From JBBQSF01 sp038214085 (GTDB lineage: Bacteria > Bacteroidota > Bacteroidia > Bacteroidales > CG2-30-32-10), in NCBI GenBank assembly GCA_038214085.1, contig JBBQSF010000026.1, positions 1 to 26,326 of the forward strand: a DNA stretch of 26,326 nt, written 5' to 3'. Below the pieces are notes generated by a model. That model had not been told where the DNA came from, ran no database searches, and worked only from the letters and a program-made list of their open reading frames with translations. This document shows, piece after piece, positions 1 through 7,859 of the stretch (within the stretch, counting starts at the first letter, position 1; every line of letters begins with the position of its first letter). Made by a program: the position numbers and the translations under genes.

Positions 1-1
1 T

Positions 2-244
2 CAGGGATCGGCAGCCGATATGATAAAAATTGCAATGATTCGTATTTTTAATGAAATGGAGCAACAAAAACTGAAATCAAAAATGATTATGCAGGTACAC
101 GATGAACTTGTTTTTGATGTGCTTAGGACTGAAGAAGAAATTGTAAAGAAAATTGTGATGGAAAACATGAAAACCGCAATGCCAATGAGTATTCCGGTGG
201 AAGTGGAAATGAGTGTCGGCGAAAACTGGCTGGAAGCGCACTAA
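2..244 (+). CDS. polA: DNA polymerase I, C-terminal fragment (5' end outside window)
   Basis: This is the last 80 residues of DNA polymerase I, which fills gaps in repair and removes Okazaki primers. The reading frame is open from base 2 and has no start in the window. Two family-A polymerase signatures are visible: QGSAADMIK at the first residues (the finger/palm helix that packs on the template) and motif C, MQVHDELVF, whose His-Asp-Glu carries a catalytic metal-binding aspartate. The protein ends about 40 residues after motif C, as usual for the family, so the C-terminus is intact. It is followed by non-coding repeat DNA. Sure of the family; only the 3' end is seen. Confidence 0.95.
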   Translation, partial: QGSAADMIKIAMIRIFNEMEQQKLKSKMIMQVHDELVFDVLRTEEEIVKKIVMENMKTAMPMSIPVEVEMSVGENWLEAH

Positions 245-290
245 ATAAAGAAGACCCAGGCTCCAAGGTATAAATTCCAAAGCATATATT

Positions 291-322
291 GTCAGCGCCT
301 CAAAAACGCTGATTGTTTATTG
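291..322 (+). terminator. possible polA terminator hairpin
   Basis: TCAGCG and CGCTGA form a 6-bp inverted repeat with a 9-nt A-rich loop, followed by a T-rich stretch, about 47 bases after the polA stop. The long loop and broken T-run make it weak. TCAGCGCCTCA also occurs in each downstream tandem repeat, so this may instead be a decayed repeat fragment. Confidence 0.3.
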
Positions 323-347
323 GCCAAATGTTTTTTGGAAATCAAAA

Positions 348-660
348 TTTGGCGATTGAAAGGGCCGTCAGCGCCTCACTAAGCAAAGGCATTAGCGCGG
401 GCAAGTTGAGTCGTTGACTGTGGGCAGGACAATTGTTTTTAAAATTAAACTTTGGCGATTGAAAGGGCGGTCAGCGCCTCACTAAGCAAAGGCATTAGCG
501 CGGGCAAGTTGAGTCGTTGACTGTGCGCAGGACAGAATTGTTTTTAAAATTAACCTTTGGCGATTGAAAGGGCGGACAGCGCCTCACCAAGCAAAGGGAT
601 TTGTGCGGGCAGGTTGAGTCGCTGACTGTGGGCTGGACAGAATTGTTTTTAAAATTTTGT
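348..660. repeat. three tandem ~105-bp intergenic repeats
   Basis: There are three head-to-tail units: 348-450 (103 bp), 451-555 (105 bp) and 556-660 (105 bp). Each opens with TTTGGCGATTGAAAGGGC, carries CAGCGCCTCAC and GGTTGAGTCG/AGTTGAGTCG, and closes with AATTGTTTTTAAAATT. Units 1 and 2 are almost identical: a few substitutions and a 2-bp indel. Unit 3 has about ten further changes clustered in its middle. An inverted repeat AGTC-GTT-GACT lies inside units 1 and 2. No long ORF runs through all units. The rest of 245-739 shows no gene. The repeat is far too long, and lacks spacers, to be a CRISPR. Confidence 0.85.
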
Positions 661-739
661 GATAGAACATTATTGCCCATTTCATGCTTGCAGATTGAAT
701 TTTTAGAAAAAATATAGCAATAATATTTCCCTCTTCTCC

Positions 740-1300
740 TTACTGCTCCCTCTTTTGCAGCTTCAACTCTTTTTCTGCGGCAGCAAATAAATCGTCAAGG
801 CAATTTAATGTTGTCGATTTTTGTGCAATTCCTTCCGAAAATGTGACATGTGCTGAGGTAAATTCTTTGAGAGAAACAAAGTTGTAATTTTTAAACTGGA
901 GTTTTATTCTTGTTAGAACTTCCTTTGTTTTGCCGATATCCATATTTTCAAATGCAATCACAAATTCATCGCCCATCCTGAAACGCCCGACCAGCGTTTG
1001 TTCTGGTAAAAATTCTTTTAAATTTACGCAAAATTCTTTCAGTACCTCATCCCCAAGTTTATAGCTGTGCAGGTTGAATTTCCTGAAATTATCAATATCA
1101 ATTATTGCAATGCTGAAAGACGAATTTGCCTCAATTCTTTTTTGTAGCATTTTGCAAAATCCTTGATAGTTAGGAAGTGCAGTAAAAGGATCGGTTTCAG
1201 TTTTCTTGAGTAAAAGCACTATCCGTTTGCACTGCAAAATAATAATTGTAAAAAGAATTACAATAACTGCAGCAGAAACAAATAAAGCAATAGTTTCCAT
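740..1300 (-). CDS. membrane-anchored GGDEF-domain protein, degenerate motif
   Basis: A 186-residue protein with one N-terminal membrane helix (about residues 3-23) and a cytoplasmic GGDEF domain. GGDEF enzymes make cyclic di-GMP from two GTP. Domain landmarks are DPFTALPNYQGF (the usual DxLTGLPN), IIDIDNFRKFN (metal-binding Asp) and KLGDEVL. The signature itself reads RMGDEF at about 108-113, so the first glycine is methionine. No clear RxxD inhibitory site precedes it. It may be a weak cyclase, or a GTP or c-di-GMP sensor. The gene lies 9 bases after the histidine-phosphatase stop, so the two are probably cotranscribed. The start is ATG 1300. A TTG two codons upstream (1306) is better spaced from an AGAGGA and is the alternative. 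Confidence 0.75.
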   Translation of the reverse strand: METIALFVSAAVIVILFTIIILQCKRIVLLLKKTETDPFTALPNYQGFCKMLQKRIEANSSFSIAIIDIDNFRKFNLHSYKLGDEVLKEFCVNLKEFLPEQTLVGRFRMGDEFVIAFENMDIGKTKEVLTRIKLQFKNYNFVSLKEFTSAHVTFSEGIAQKSTTLNCLDDLFAAAEKELKLQKREQ

Positions 1301-1309
1301 GATCAAAGA

Positions 1310-2773
1310 TTATCCTCTTTTACGAAGAAGAAATTCTTTTTTCTGCAGATAATCATAACGAAGATTTCTGCCCGGCTGATAACACAATGCCATGATGGAA
1401 TCCTGGGCTTCTTTAATGGTGCTGTATTCCGCAAAATCAAGTGTTCGGATAATGGCTTCAAATACGCGGATTGCGCCTGAATGATCAGCCAATAAAATCC
1501 GTTTTCCAAGATTTTTTTTAAGCAGATCAACGAATGTGAATGCAATTCTCCAGTCGGCTTCAATCAGCGTTTCCCCTTCGGGGTAATGATAGAATCGGTT
1601 TTTAAACATTTTCGCAACTTTGGCCTGAATTTCCGGTGTGGGTTCCTTGCCACCGCTATATATCCGGATGGCTTCATTCGTGATTTCCTTTTTATTTCTA
1701 AAAGTCAGCGCCCCGTATTTTTGCGAGTTTATTCCAAAAAGCGCATTAAATGTCATGTTCGTATATCCAGCTTCTTGCAGAAAGTATCGTGCTGTTTGTT
1801 CCGTGTTTTCTGATTCGCTGCCGTAAACCTGAATTGGCGTGTCTTTCGACCACGACCATAAAGGGTATCCGCTTTTGTCAAGAATATCAACAGCTATTTT
1901 GAAATCTTTTCCAAGTTCTTTTGCTGTTGTAACACCATCATCTTTTAAAAAATTACTTAGAGAACCTGTTATTCTTCTGTTTTTGTCCCATGTGTCCCAA
2001 TATCCTGATCCTACAAATTCAGGATTTTCACCGCCGGATTCATGAACGGATTTTCCGTGACGGATAAGAAGAAGCTGTGTTTGATTTAATGGAACATAAG
2101 CCTGTGGAAAGATAGGAATGGCTTTCTCATTCGGCAGCCACACAAGGGCTTCCTGCATAAAAAGTCCGCTGCCATCATCAAGCGCACGCCCAATGGTTCG
2201 TCTGGAGCCATCAAGATTTGTCGCCATATCATCGGCCAAAATTATTTTGGAGCGGTATCTTGTCATTGCAGATCCTATACTTGGTATGTTTTGGGGACAC
2301 AGGGAATCGTTGAATTTTGTTATGCTGAAACCTTGCAAGAGAAGCCTTCGGAAACTGTCATTTTTAATTAATCCGTTCCATGCAAGGTAGAATAGATGCG
2401 GATCTCCGTTGGGGATCATGTTTTTGATAAACTCGTATTTGCTCTTGATATAGTTTTGTGGCGAAAGATCAATTTCGAGATTCTTCAGGAAGAAATAAAT
2501 GTCCTTACTGATAAGTTTCAGATTATTGATAAAATCAATGGTAACATCATCTTCAGAGATTTTTAATTTGTTTCCGTAAACAACTTTTAAAAAAGCAATG
2601 TCCTCTTTAACGCTTTTTTCGGTGTGGCAATTGTGAAATTCATTGTGTTCGCGCTGATTAAAAACAGTTGAAACAATTGATGTCAGTTTTTCGGTGTTCT
2701 TTTTTTCTGTTGTTCCTTTTGTTAAAGGCTTTGAGGAATGAACATTTCCATCGATATTTTTTTCTTTTCCCAT
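1310..2773 (-). CDS. histidine phosphatase superfamily protein (RHG motif) with extra N-terminal region
   Basis: A 487-residue protein. The C-terminal half is a histidine-phosphatase (phosphoglycerate-mutase-like) domain. LLLIRHGKS at about 235-242 contains the phospho-accepting His of the RHG signature. YPEGETL at about 397-403 matches the family's acidic proton-donor region, and ADHSGAIR near 429-436 supplies the second catalytic His. Known members dephosphorylate sugar phosphates, proteins or nucleotides, and the substrate here cannot be read. The first ~230 residues match no family I recognise; residues 1-30 are Lys/Thr-rich and polar. No signal peptide is seen, so it is cytoplasmic. It heads a two-gene unit with the GGDEF protein and is transcribed divergently from the GNAT gene. 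Confidence 0.75.
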   Translation of the reverse strand: MGKEKNIDGNVHSSKPLTKGTTEKKNTEKLTSIVSTVFNQREHNEFHNCHTEKSVKEDIAFLKVVYGNKLKISEDDVTIDFINNLKLISKDIYFFLKNLEIDLSPQNYIKSKYEFIKNMIPNGDPHLFYLAWNGLIKNDSFRRLLLQGFSITKFNDSLCPQNIPSIGSAMTRYRSKIILADDMATNLDGSRRTIGRALDDGSGLFMQEALVWLPNEKAIPIFPQAYVPLNQTQLLLIRHGKSVHESGGENPEFVGSGYWDTWDKNRRITGSLSNFLKDDGVTTAKELGKDFKIAVDILDKSGYPLWSWSKDTPIQVYGSESENTEQTARYFLQEAGYTNMTFNALFGINSQKYGALTFRNKKEITNEAIRIYSGGKEPTPEIQAKVAKMFKNRFYHYPEGETLIEADWRIAFTFVDLLKKNLGKRILLADHSGAIRVFEAIIRTLDFAEYSTIKEAQDSIMALCYQPGRNLRYDYLQKKEFLLRKRG

Positions 2774-2819
2774 GGTAGTATATTTGAAAAAGTAGTAATT
2801 AAAAAATTAAAAAAGAGTG

Positions 2820-2827
2820 CAAAATTA
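2820..2827 (-). promoter_or_regulatory. Bacteroidetes-type -7 box for the histidine-phosphatase gene
   Basis: On the minus strand the bases read TAATTTTG, an exact TAnnTTTG match 46 bases before the ATG at 2773. No well-spaced -33 element was found. Confidence 0.4.
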
Positions 2828-2890
2828 GTAAAATTAACGCAAAAATCCTCGAAATAATTGTATTATTTCTTTCTTAAAAAACTGCAATGT

Positions 2891-2919
2891 TTGTTGACCC
2901 TTGAAATTTGTTAATTTTG
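2891..2919 (+). promoter_or_regulatory. promoter of the GNAT-kdsB-HU/SPOR-trmB operon
   Basis: TAATTTTG at 2912-2919 matches the Bacteroidetes -7 consensus. TTTG/TTG at about 2890-2896 lies at the right distance for a -33 box. This predicts a leader of roughly 17-20 bases. Confidence 0.5.
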
Positions 2920-2942
2920 CAAAATAAAATTTCATTACCGTT

Positions 2943-3419
2943 ATGGCTTATAATCTGCGAAAAGCAAAAAAAGAAGACTTGCCTGAGATACTTTCATTAA
3001 TCAGGGAACTTGCCAAATATGAACGTGCACCACAGGAAGTAACAGTTACGTTGGATGATTTGGAACGCGATGGATTTGGAGAACATCCTATATTTGAAGT
3101 GATACTTGCAGAAGAAAAGGAGCAAGTGTTGGGAATGGCTTTTTATTTTTATTCCTATTCAACCTGGAAAGGGAAATGCATTTACCTTGAAGACATCATT
3201 GTTAGAGAAGCATTTCGTGGCAAGGGAATCGGAAAAATATTGTTCGATGCCGTGGTTGAAAAAGCAAAAGAAGTTGGAGCAAAACGACTACAGTGGCAGG
3301 TACTTGACTGGAACGAACCGGCCATTAATTTCTATAAAAAATACAACGCATTGCTTGATTCTACATGGATTTCGTGCAGGTTAACGGCAGAACAAATTAA
3401 TAAATTCGGCGAAAAATAA
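2943..3419 (+). CDS. GNAT N-acetyltransferase, SSAT (spermidine/thialysine acetyltransferase)-like
   Basis: A 158-residue acetyl-CoA-dependent acetyltransferase. The N-terminus (LRKAKKEDLPEILSLIREL) and length resemble the diamine/thialysine acetyltransferase (SAT1/SAT2) branch. The acetyl-CoA pyrophosphate-binding loop is RGKGIG at about 93-98, preceded by YLEDIIV, the beta-4 strand. LDWNEPAINFYKKYNA is the typical final motif with the general-acid Tyr. The substrate may be a polyamine or a small amine, but this is inferred from the branch only. It is the first gene of a tight operon, with kdsB 15 bases downstream. Confidence 0.85.
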   Translation: MAYNLRKAKKEDLPEILSLIRELAKYERAPQEVTVTLDDLERDGFGEHPIFEVILAEEKEQVLGMAFYFYSYSTWKGKCIYLEDIIVREAFRGKGIGKILFDAVVEKAKEVGAKRLQWQVLDWNEPAINFYKKYNALLDSTWISCRLTAEQINKFGEK

Positions 3420-3434
3420 TCAAATATTTAAAAA

Positions 3435-4202
3435 GTGAAATTCATTGGAATAATTCCTGCCCGTTACGAATCATCAAGGTTTCCTGGAAAACCATTGCAA
3501 ATGATTTGTGGTAAAACCATGATACAGCGTGTTTATGAACAATGCAAAAAAGCAGAAGTGTTCATTGATGTTGTGGTTGCAACAGATGATGCCAGAATAG
3601 CTGAACATGTTGCTGATTTTGGAGGAAAAGCAATCATGACTTCGCGAAATCACAAATGTGGCACTGAGCGATGTAACGAAGCAATAAAAATACTTAACAA
3701 CAATGGAATCTATTCCGATACAGATGTTGTAATTAATATTCAAGGAGATGAGCCTCTGATCAATCCTTCTCAATTGGAACTTGTTGCAGACTGTTTTAAA
3801 AAAACGGGTGTTTCAATAGCAACATTAATGAAAAGGATTTCTATTGCAGATGATATTATTAATCCCAACTGCATTAAGGTAGTATGTAATAAATTTTCAG
3901 AAGCATTGTATTTTAGCCGTTCGCCAATTCCTTTGCTTCGGGGTGTAGAAAAGGAAAAATGGATTTCAAAAGGCATTTTTTACAAGCATATTGGAATCTA
4001 TGCCTATAAAATTGGGATATTAAACAAAATAACCAAGCTGGAACCAACCTTACTGGAATTGTCGGAATCATTAGAGCAGTTGCGCTGGCTTGAAAATGGA
4101 ATTAATATAAGGGTTGCACTTACTGAGTTCGACAGCCATTCTGTAGATGCCCCTGAGGATGTGCTTGTGATTGAGCGCATGATAAATAAAAATTCAAATT
4201 AA
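3435..4202 (+). CDS. kdsB: 3-deoxy-manno-octulosonate cytidylyltransferase (CMP-KDO synthetase)
   Basis: A 255-residue cytoplasmic enzyme that activates KDO with CTP for lipopolysaccharide inner-core synthesis. Signatures in order are IIPARYESSRFPGKPL (nucleotide-binding loop), VVATDDARI, CGTERCNEA (usually SGTDR; here Ser is Cys and Asp is Glu), INIQGDEP (metal/CTP site), FSRSPIP, HIGIYAY, ESLEQLRWLENG and VDAPEDV. Length is normal for KdsB. The start is GTG at 3435, which places the conserved KFIGIIPAR at the N-terminus; no ATG alternative fits. The gene shares an operon with an acetyltransferase, an HU/SPOR protein and trmB. It shows that the cell makes KDO-containing lipopolysaccharide. 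Confidence 0.95.
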   Translation: MKFIGIIPARYESSRFPGKPLQMICGKTMIQRVYEQCKKAEVFIDVVVATDDARIAEHVADFGGKAIMTSRNHKCGTERCNEAIKILNNNGIYSDTDVVINIQGDEPLINPSQLELVADCFKKTGVSIATLMKRISIADDIINPNCIKVVCNKFSEALYFSRSPIPLLRGVEKEKWISKGIFYKHIGIYAYKIGILNKITKLEPTLLELSESLEQLRWLENGINIRVALTEFDSHSVDAPEDVLVIERMINKNSN

Positions 4203-4210
4203 ATTTTTAA

Positions 4211-5200
4211 ATGATTGGTCAATATTTATATGAATTGTTATTTCAGTTTGATACTGTTACAATTCCTGGTTTCGGAACTTTTGTGAAATCTGCAGAATCA
4301 GTTCCTGTCCACCCGGTGGAAACCGTTTTCAGCCCGCCGTCCATTATGCTGAAATTCGATGACTCCAAGCAGGACAACGATGGCGTTTTAGCCAACTACA
4401 TTGCTGAAAAAGAAAAAATACCTTTTTTTGAAGCGCTCAGCAGAATTAGAACTTTTGTTGTGGATTTTCAACTCAAACTTGAAACAGATAAAATAGTTTT
4501 ACTGGATCAGATTGGCACTTTTTCAAAAAGCGGAGATCAGCAAATATTTACTGCCAGTCAGGGAACCTCTTTTGAAACGGTTCATTACGGATTAACTTCG
4601 GTACAAGCAAAACCCATAATTCGCGACAGACCAGTTGCCCCAACAACAATGCTTCCGAAAAAGAAAAAAGCGCCCATATTGAAGTATGTTTTGTTGTTAT
4701 TTGCTGTGCTGCTTATTATTGGCGCTGCTATTATTTTCCTGTTAAAGCCATATAAAAGCCCTAAGTACAGCGAATATTTTAAATCAATTCCAATTTTAAA
4801 TGAACAGGATAATGCCATAGGCTGTTTGCAGGGAAAGAAAACCAGTACTTACAGCTCCATATCAAATAATTTGATCAGGATAAATTATAACAATGTGCCT
4901 AAGAAGGAATCCATAGTTGAAAAAGTTGAAGAAAAACAAACGGAAATTTCAACAAATGTTGTGCAAGCCAATCAAAGCGGAAATTATCTGATTGTGGCAG
5001 GTAGTTTTAAATCAAAGGAAAATGCAGATAATTATTTGTCCCGGATAAAGTCAAAAGGATATTCACCCGAAATTATTCTGGCATCAAACGGTATGTATAT
5101 GGTTACTTATGGTCGTTATAAGGATATTAATTCAGCAAATGCTGATCTTGAAAAGATTAAATCTTCAGAAAATCCGGCAGCCTGGGTACTTAAATATTAA
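4211..5200 (+). CDS. HU (CCDC81-like) plus SPOR domain single-pass membrane protein
   Basis: A 329-residue protein. The N-terminal ~130 residues resemble the paired HU/CCDC81-like domains common in Bacteroidetes: IPGFGTFV near 18-25 and LLDQIGTFSKSGDQQI near 97-112. A lysine patch (PKKKK) precedes one transmembrane helix at about 158-178. A low-complexity linker follows, then a C-terminal SPOR domain at about 257-329 with YLIVAGSFKSKENADNYL and MYMVTYGRYKD. SPOR domains bind denuded peptidoglycan at division sites, so the C-terminus should be periplasmic and the HU part cytoplasmic. That arrangement could link chromosome or cytoskeleton to the cell wall, but this is inference. It starts 8 bases after kdsB and ends 12 bases before trmB. 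Confidence 0.8.
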   Translation: MIGQYLYELLFQFDTVTIPGFGTFVKSAESVPVHPVETVFSPPSIMLKFDDSKQDNDGVLANYIAEKEKIPFFEALSRIRTFVVDFQLKLETDKIVLLDQIGTFSKSGDQQIFTASQGTSFETVHYGLTSVQAKPIIRDRPVAPTTMLPKKKKAPILKYVLLLFAVLLIIGAAIIFLLKPYKSPKYSEYFKSIPILNEQDNAIGCLQGKKTSTYSSISNNLIRINYNNVPKKESIVEKVEEKQTEISTNVVQANQSGNYLIVAGSFKSKENADNYLSRIKSKGYSPEIILASNGMYMVTYGRYKDINSANADLEKIKSSENPAAWVLKY

Positions 5201-5212
5201 TTTGTTAAAAAA

Positions 5213-5890
5213 GTGGCAAAAAGAAAACTTCAAAAATTTGCTGAAGTCAGCACCTTCAATAATGTTTTGCAGCCAATAAAGGAACAATATCTTCGCGAAG
5301 GCTTTGATTTAAAAGGAAAATGGGTATCTCAGTTTTTTGAAAACACAAACCCTCTTGTGCTTGAACTTGGTTGTGGGAAGGGAGAATATACAATTGCCCT
5401 TGCAAAGAAATATTCTGATAAAAACTTTATAGGAATTGATATTAAAGGAGAGCGCTTATGGCGAGGGAGTAAAACTGCTCTTGAGGAAAATATAATAAAT
5501 GTTGGTTTTTTAAGGATACGAATAGAAATGATTGAACATTTTTTTGCGGCTGAGGAAGTTTCCGAAATTTGGATTACATTCCCAGATCCTCAACCCAACA
5601 AACCCAGGACAAAGAAACGATTGACTTCTCCTGAGTTTTTAGAAAAATATTCTAAATTTCTGAAACCCGCGGGGATATTACATCTCAAAACCGATTGTGC
5701 GCCTTTCTTTGATTACTCTATTGAAACAATTAATGCAGGTGGTCATAAACTGCAAATTAATACACACGATTTATACCATTCGGATATCAAAGGGGATGTT
5801 CTGGAAACACAGACACATTATGAAAAATCTTTTTTAAAGAAAGGGATTCCTATTTGTTATATGTCGTTTTTATTAAAACAAAAAGGCTAA
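5213..5890 (+). CDS. trmB: tRNA (guanine-N7)-methyltransferase
   Basis: A 225-residue SAM-dependent enzyme that forms m7G46 in the variable loop of tRNAs. The SAM site is LELGCGKGEY at about 50-59, followed by FIGIDIKGERLWRGSK (motif II with the Asp that holds the ribose). The TrmB-specific FPDPQPNKPRTKKRLT at about 123-138 and LHLKTD complete the fold. The start is GTG 5213, giving MAKRKL. It is the last gene of its operon. The stop codon lies inside the hairpin that terminates the converging CHU_C gene. Confidence 0.95.
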   Translation: MAKRKLQKFAEVSTFNNVLQPIKEQYLREGFDLKGKWVSQFFENTNPLVLELGCGKGEYTIALAKKYSDKNFIGIDIKGERLWRGSKTALEENIINVGFLRIRIEMIEHFFAAEEVSEIWITFPDPQPNKPRTKKRLTSPEFLEKYSKFLKPAGILHLKTDCAPFFDYSIETINAGGHKLQINTHDLYHSDIKGDVLETQTHYEKSFLKKGIPICYMSFLLKQKG

Positions 5891-5911
5891 ATTTCAGTGA
5901 ATTCAGCCTTT
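5876..5911 (-). terminator. terminator of the CHU_C gene (convergent with trmB)
   Basis: AAAGGCTAAATT (5882-5893) pairs with AATTCAGCCTTT (5900-5911) around a 6-base loop. Read on the minus strand the single mismatch becomes a G-U pair, giving 12 bp followed by TTTTTG. It may partly stop trmB transcription too, although the plus strand lacks a T-run. Confidence 0.75.
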
Positions 5912-5953
5912 AAAAATAATAAAATTCCTGCGTCAATTCTGTATGAATAGCTC

Positions 5954-7735
5954 TTATCTGATAAGCGTTACCGAGCCATGCTGACCGTAATCCTTTAAGT
6001 CCGATTTTGCATTCAGTAAAAAGTAATAAGTACCATCTGAAGCCATTTCGCCCGAAAGTGTTTTTCCATCCCATAATACAGAAGGATTAAAGCTTTCAAA
6101 AATCATTACACCCCATCGGTTGTAAATCTGAAGGTGGTATTGGGTAATGCCGCTGTTACGGATTTCAAAATAATCATTAAAGCCATCACCATTTGGAGTA
6201 AACACATTTGGCACAATAAGGCCTTCGGCAACAGTTAACAGAATGCAAACGGAATCAATACAATGAGTAGGACTGGTAGCCCACAAACAAACATTATAAA
6301 TTCCAGGTGCAGTGTACATGTGAAAAGGATTTTCCTGTTCTGAAGTCATGCCATCACCGAAATCCCAGAACCATTCAGAAGTATTAAAACTTGTGTCAAT
6401 AAAAGAAATAAGATCATAAGCAAAAACATTTACAGAATCATGAGGAATTACCTGAAAACCGGCAATAGGACTCGAATTAACTGTAACTAATAAGTGGGAC
6501 ATTAGCGAAATGCAATATCCGAATGCAGAAATTTCCTGAACAGTAATAACGCCAACTCCCGTTTGTGTCCAGTCTATATAAATGTGATTTAAAGTAGAAT
6601 CTCCAACAATATTGCCACCAAAAACAGTCCAGATATAATGATCGTTAGGATCGCCCCAGGCTTCATAATAAACAGGATCGGTATTGTCGCAAACTACATT
6701 GGGACCGTTTATGGCAACTGAATCAGGAACATTTGCAATTAAAGAATATGGGTCGTATGTAAATGAATTCCAGTTAGATTTGGTGATTCCGTACATTGGG
6801 CTATAAATCTGAGATGTAGGTTTCATGTTTGCCCAAATACTTGGAACAGAACTTCCGTCCCAGTTTGCCATTCCATTCCACGGACCATCAGTGATGTGAT
6901 CGAAATAAATGGTAATATTAGCGGGAGTAGTACCGGTTAATCTGTTAATTCTATGAAAAAAAAGCGAATCAACAAGACAGATGGTAGTGTCCTTGCTGTG
7001 AAAATTGTATCCGTTGGCTGAAGGATCATGATTGTAAAAACCAACTTCGTAAACATTAATATTGGTAACAGATGGCGAAATTTCAACAGGGCGGAATCGT
7101 GTGGCTCCTTGGCTCGAACCCATTGGGAATATATAAGGTCCGATAAGCGATGTGGTTCTGGTTAACCAGCCATTGTCGAGGTTGCTTATAAAACCTGAAG
7201 TGCGTGTAATTGCAAGAGGATTGGTGTTAACCACAAACATGGTGTTGTTATCAAGGGCAAGTTCCCTGTCGTTCAAATTAAGAAAGTGATATACAGTCTG
7301 ATTCAGAGTAAGAGATTTTATTCCTGAGCCTGTTAAAGTAAGGTCGTAAAAGTCAGTGTTTACCGAACCTGTTAAAAGTTGATTTAATGTAACAGGACCA
7401 ATGGGACTTAAAATATTGTTAAGGATTAATTCGCTTGTACCTCTGCGAAACAATCCATTGTTTTCCCAATTTTTTGATATTTCATAAATTCCATTTCCGG
7501 AAATTGTTCCATTGTTTTCGAGGTTGCCTGCAATATAAATATGTCCTAAGTTGTAGAGTGAATCTCCGATATTATTAACGGTTCCATTTACATATATAAC
7601 TGATCCTGCTCCGGCATAAAAGGAGGCTCCATTGTTTGTAACCAACGCTTGACCTTGAAGATTAGCCGTAAATAGCAAACAAATCAAAAAAGTGTTTATA
7701 TAAAAAAACAGCTGTTTTGTAAAAGTATTTACCAT
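5954..7735 (-). CDS. secreted PKD/CHU_C protein, type-B type IX secretion cargo
   Basis: A 593-residue exported protein. Residues 1-30 form a signal peptide ending LQGQA. Residues ~35-340 are Asn/Gly/Thr-rich beta-strand repeats without an assigned family. A PKD domain lies at about 423-503 (WFWDFGDG, followed by a Y-PGIY strand). The C-terminal ~87 residues are a CHU_C / gliding-motility-associated domain: VPNVFTPNGDGFNDYF, IYNRWGVMIFES, VLWDGK and DGTYYF, ending in GSVTLIR. This domain directs export by the type IX system and surface attachment (type-B cargo, usually with a PorP/SprF partner). It probably works at the cell surface; the ligand is unknown. It lies next to gldB on the same strand. 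Confidence 0.85.
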   Translation of the reverse strand: MVNTFTKQLFFYINTFLICLLFTANLQGQALVTNNGASFYAGAGSVIYVNGTVNNIGDSLYNLGHIYIAGNLENNGTISGNGIYEISKNWENNGLFRRGTSELILNNILSPIGPVTLNQLLTGSVNTDFYDLTLTGSGIKSLTLNQTVYHFLNLNDRELALDNNTMFVVNTNPLAITRTSGFISNLDNGWLTRTTSLIGPYIFPMGSSQGATRFRPVEISPSVTNINVYEVGFYNHDPSANGYNFHSKDTTICLVDSLFFHRINRLTGTTPANITIYFDHITDGPWNGMANWDGSSVPSIWANMKPTSQIYSPMYGITKSNWNSFTYDPYSLIANVPDSVAINGPNVVCDNTDPVYYEAWGDPNDHYIWTVFGGNIVGDSTLNHIYIDWTQTGVGVITVQEISAFGYCISLMSHLLVTVNSSPIAGFQVIPHDSVNVFAYDLISFIDTSFNTSEWFWDFGDGMTSEQENPFHMYTAPGIYNVCLWATSPTHCIDSVCILLTVAEGLIVPNVFTPNGDGFNDYFEIRNSGITQYHLQIYNRWGVMIFESFNPSVLWDGKTLSGEMASDGTYYFLLNAKSDLKDYGQHGSVTLIR

Positions 7736-7766
7736 ATTTTAAGGTATTTTTTTGCAGATGAATCAA

Positions 7767-7774
7767 CAAAAATA
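7767..7774 (-). promoter_or_regulatory. -7 box for the CHU_C gene
   Basis: The minus strand reads TATTTTTG, 31 bases before the ATG at 7735. No clear -33 box was found. The 124-base gap to gldB leaves room for an own promoter. Confidence 0.35.
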
Positions 7775-7859
7775 ATCAAATTTGTTAATAAATATAATTT
7801 TCTGACATTTTTTTTCATCAACAACTAGTTCTTACGAATTATTTGAAATTAAGTTGCCT

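Noticed and set aside
348..660. CRISPR-like array in the repeat region
   Set aside because: The units are ~105 bp and contiguous, with no unique spacers, and no cas genes lie nearby.
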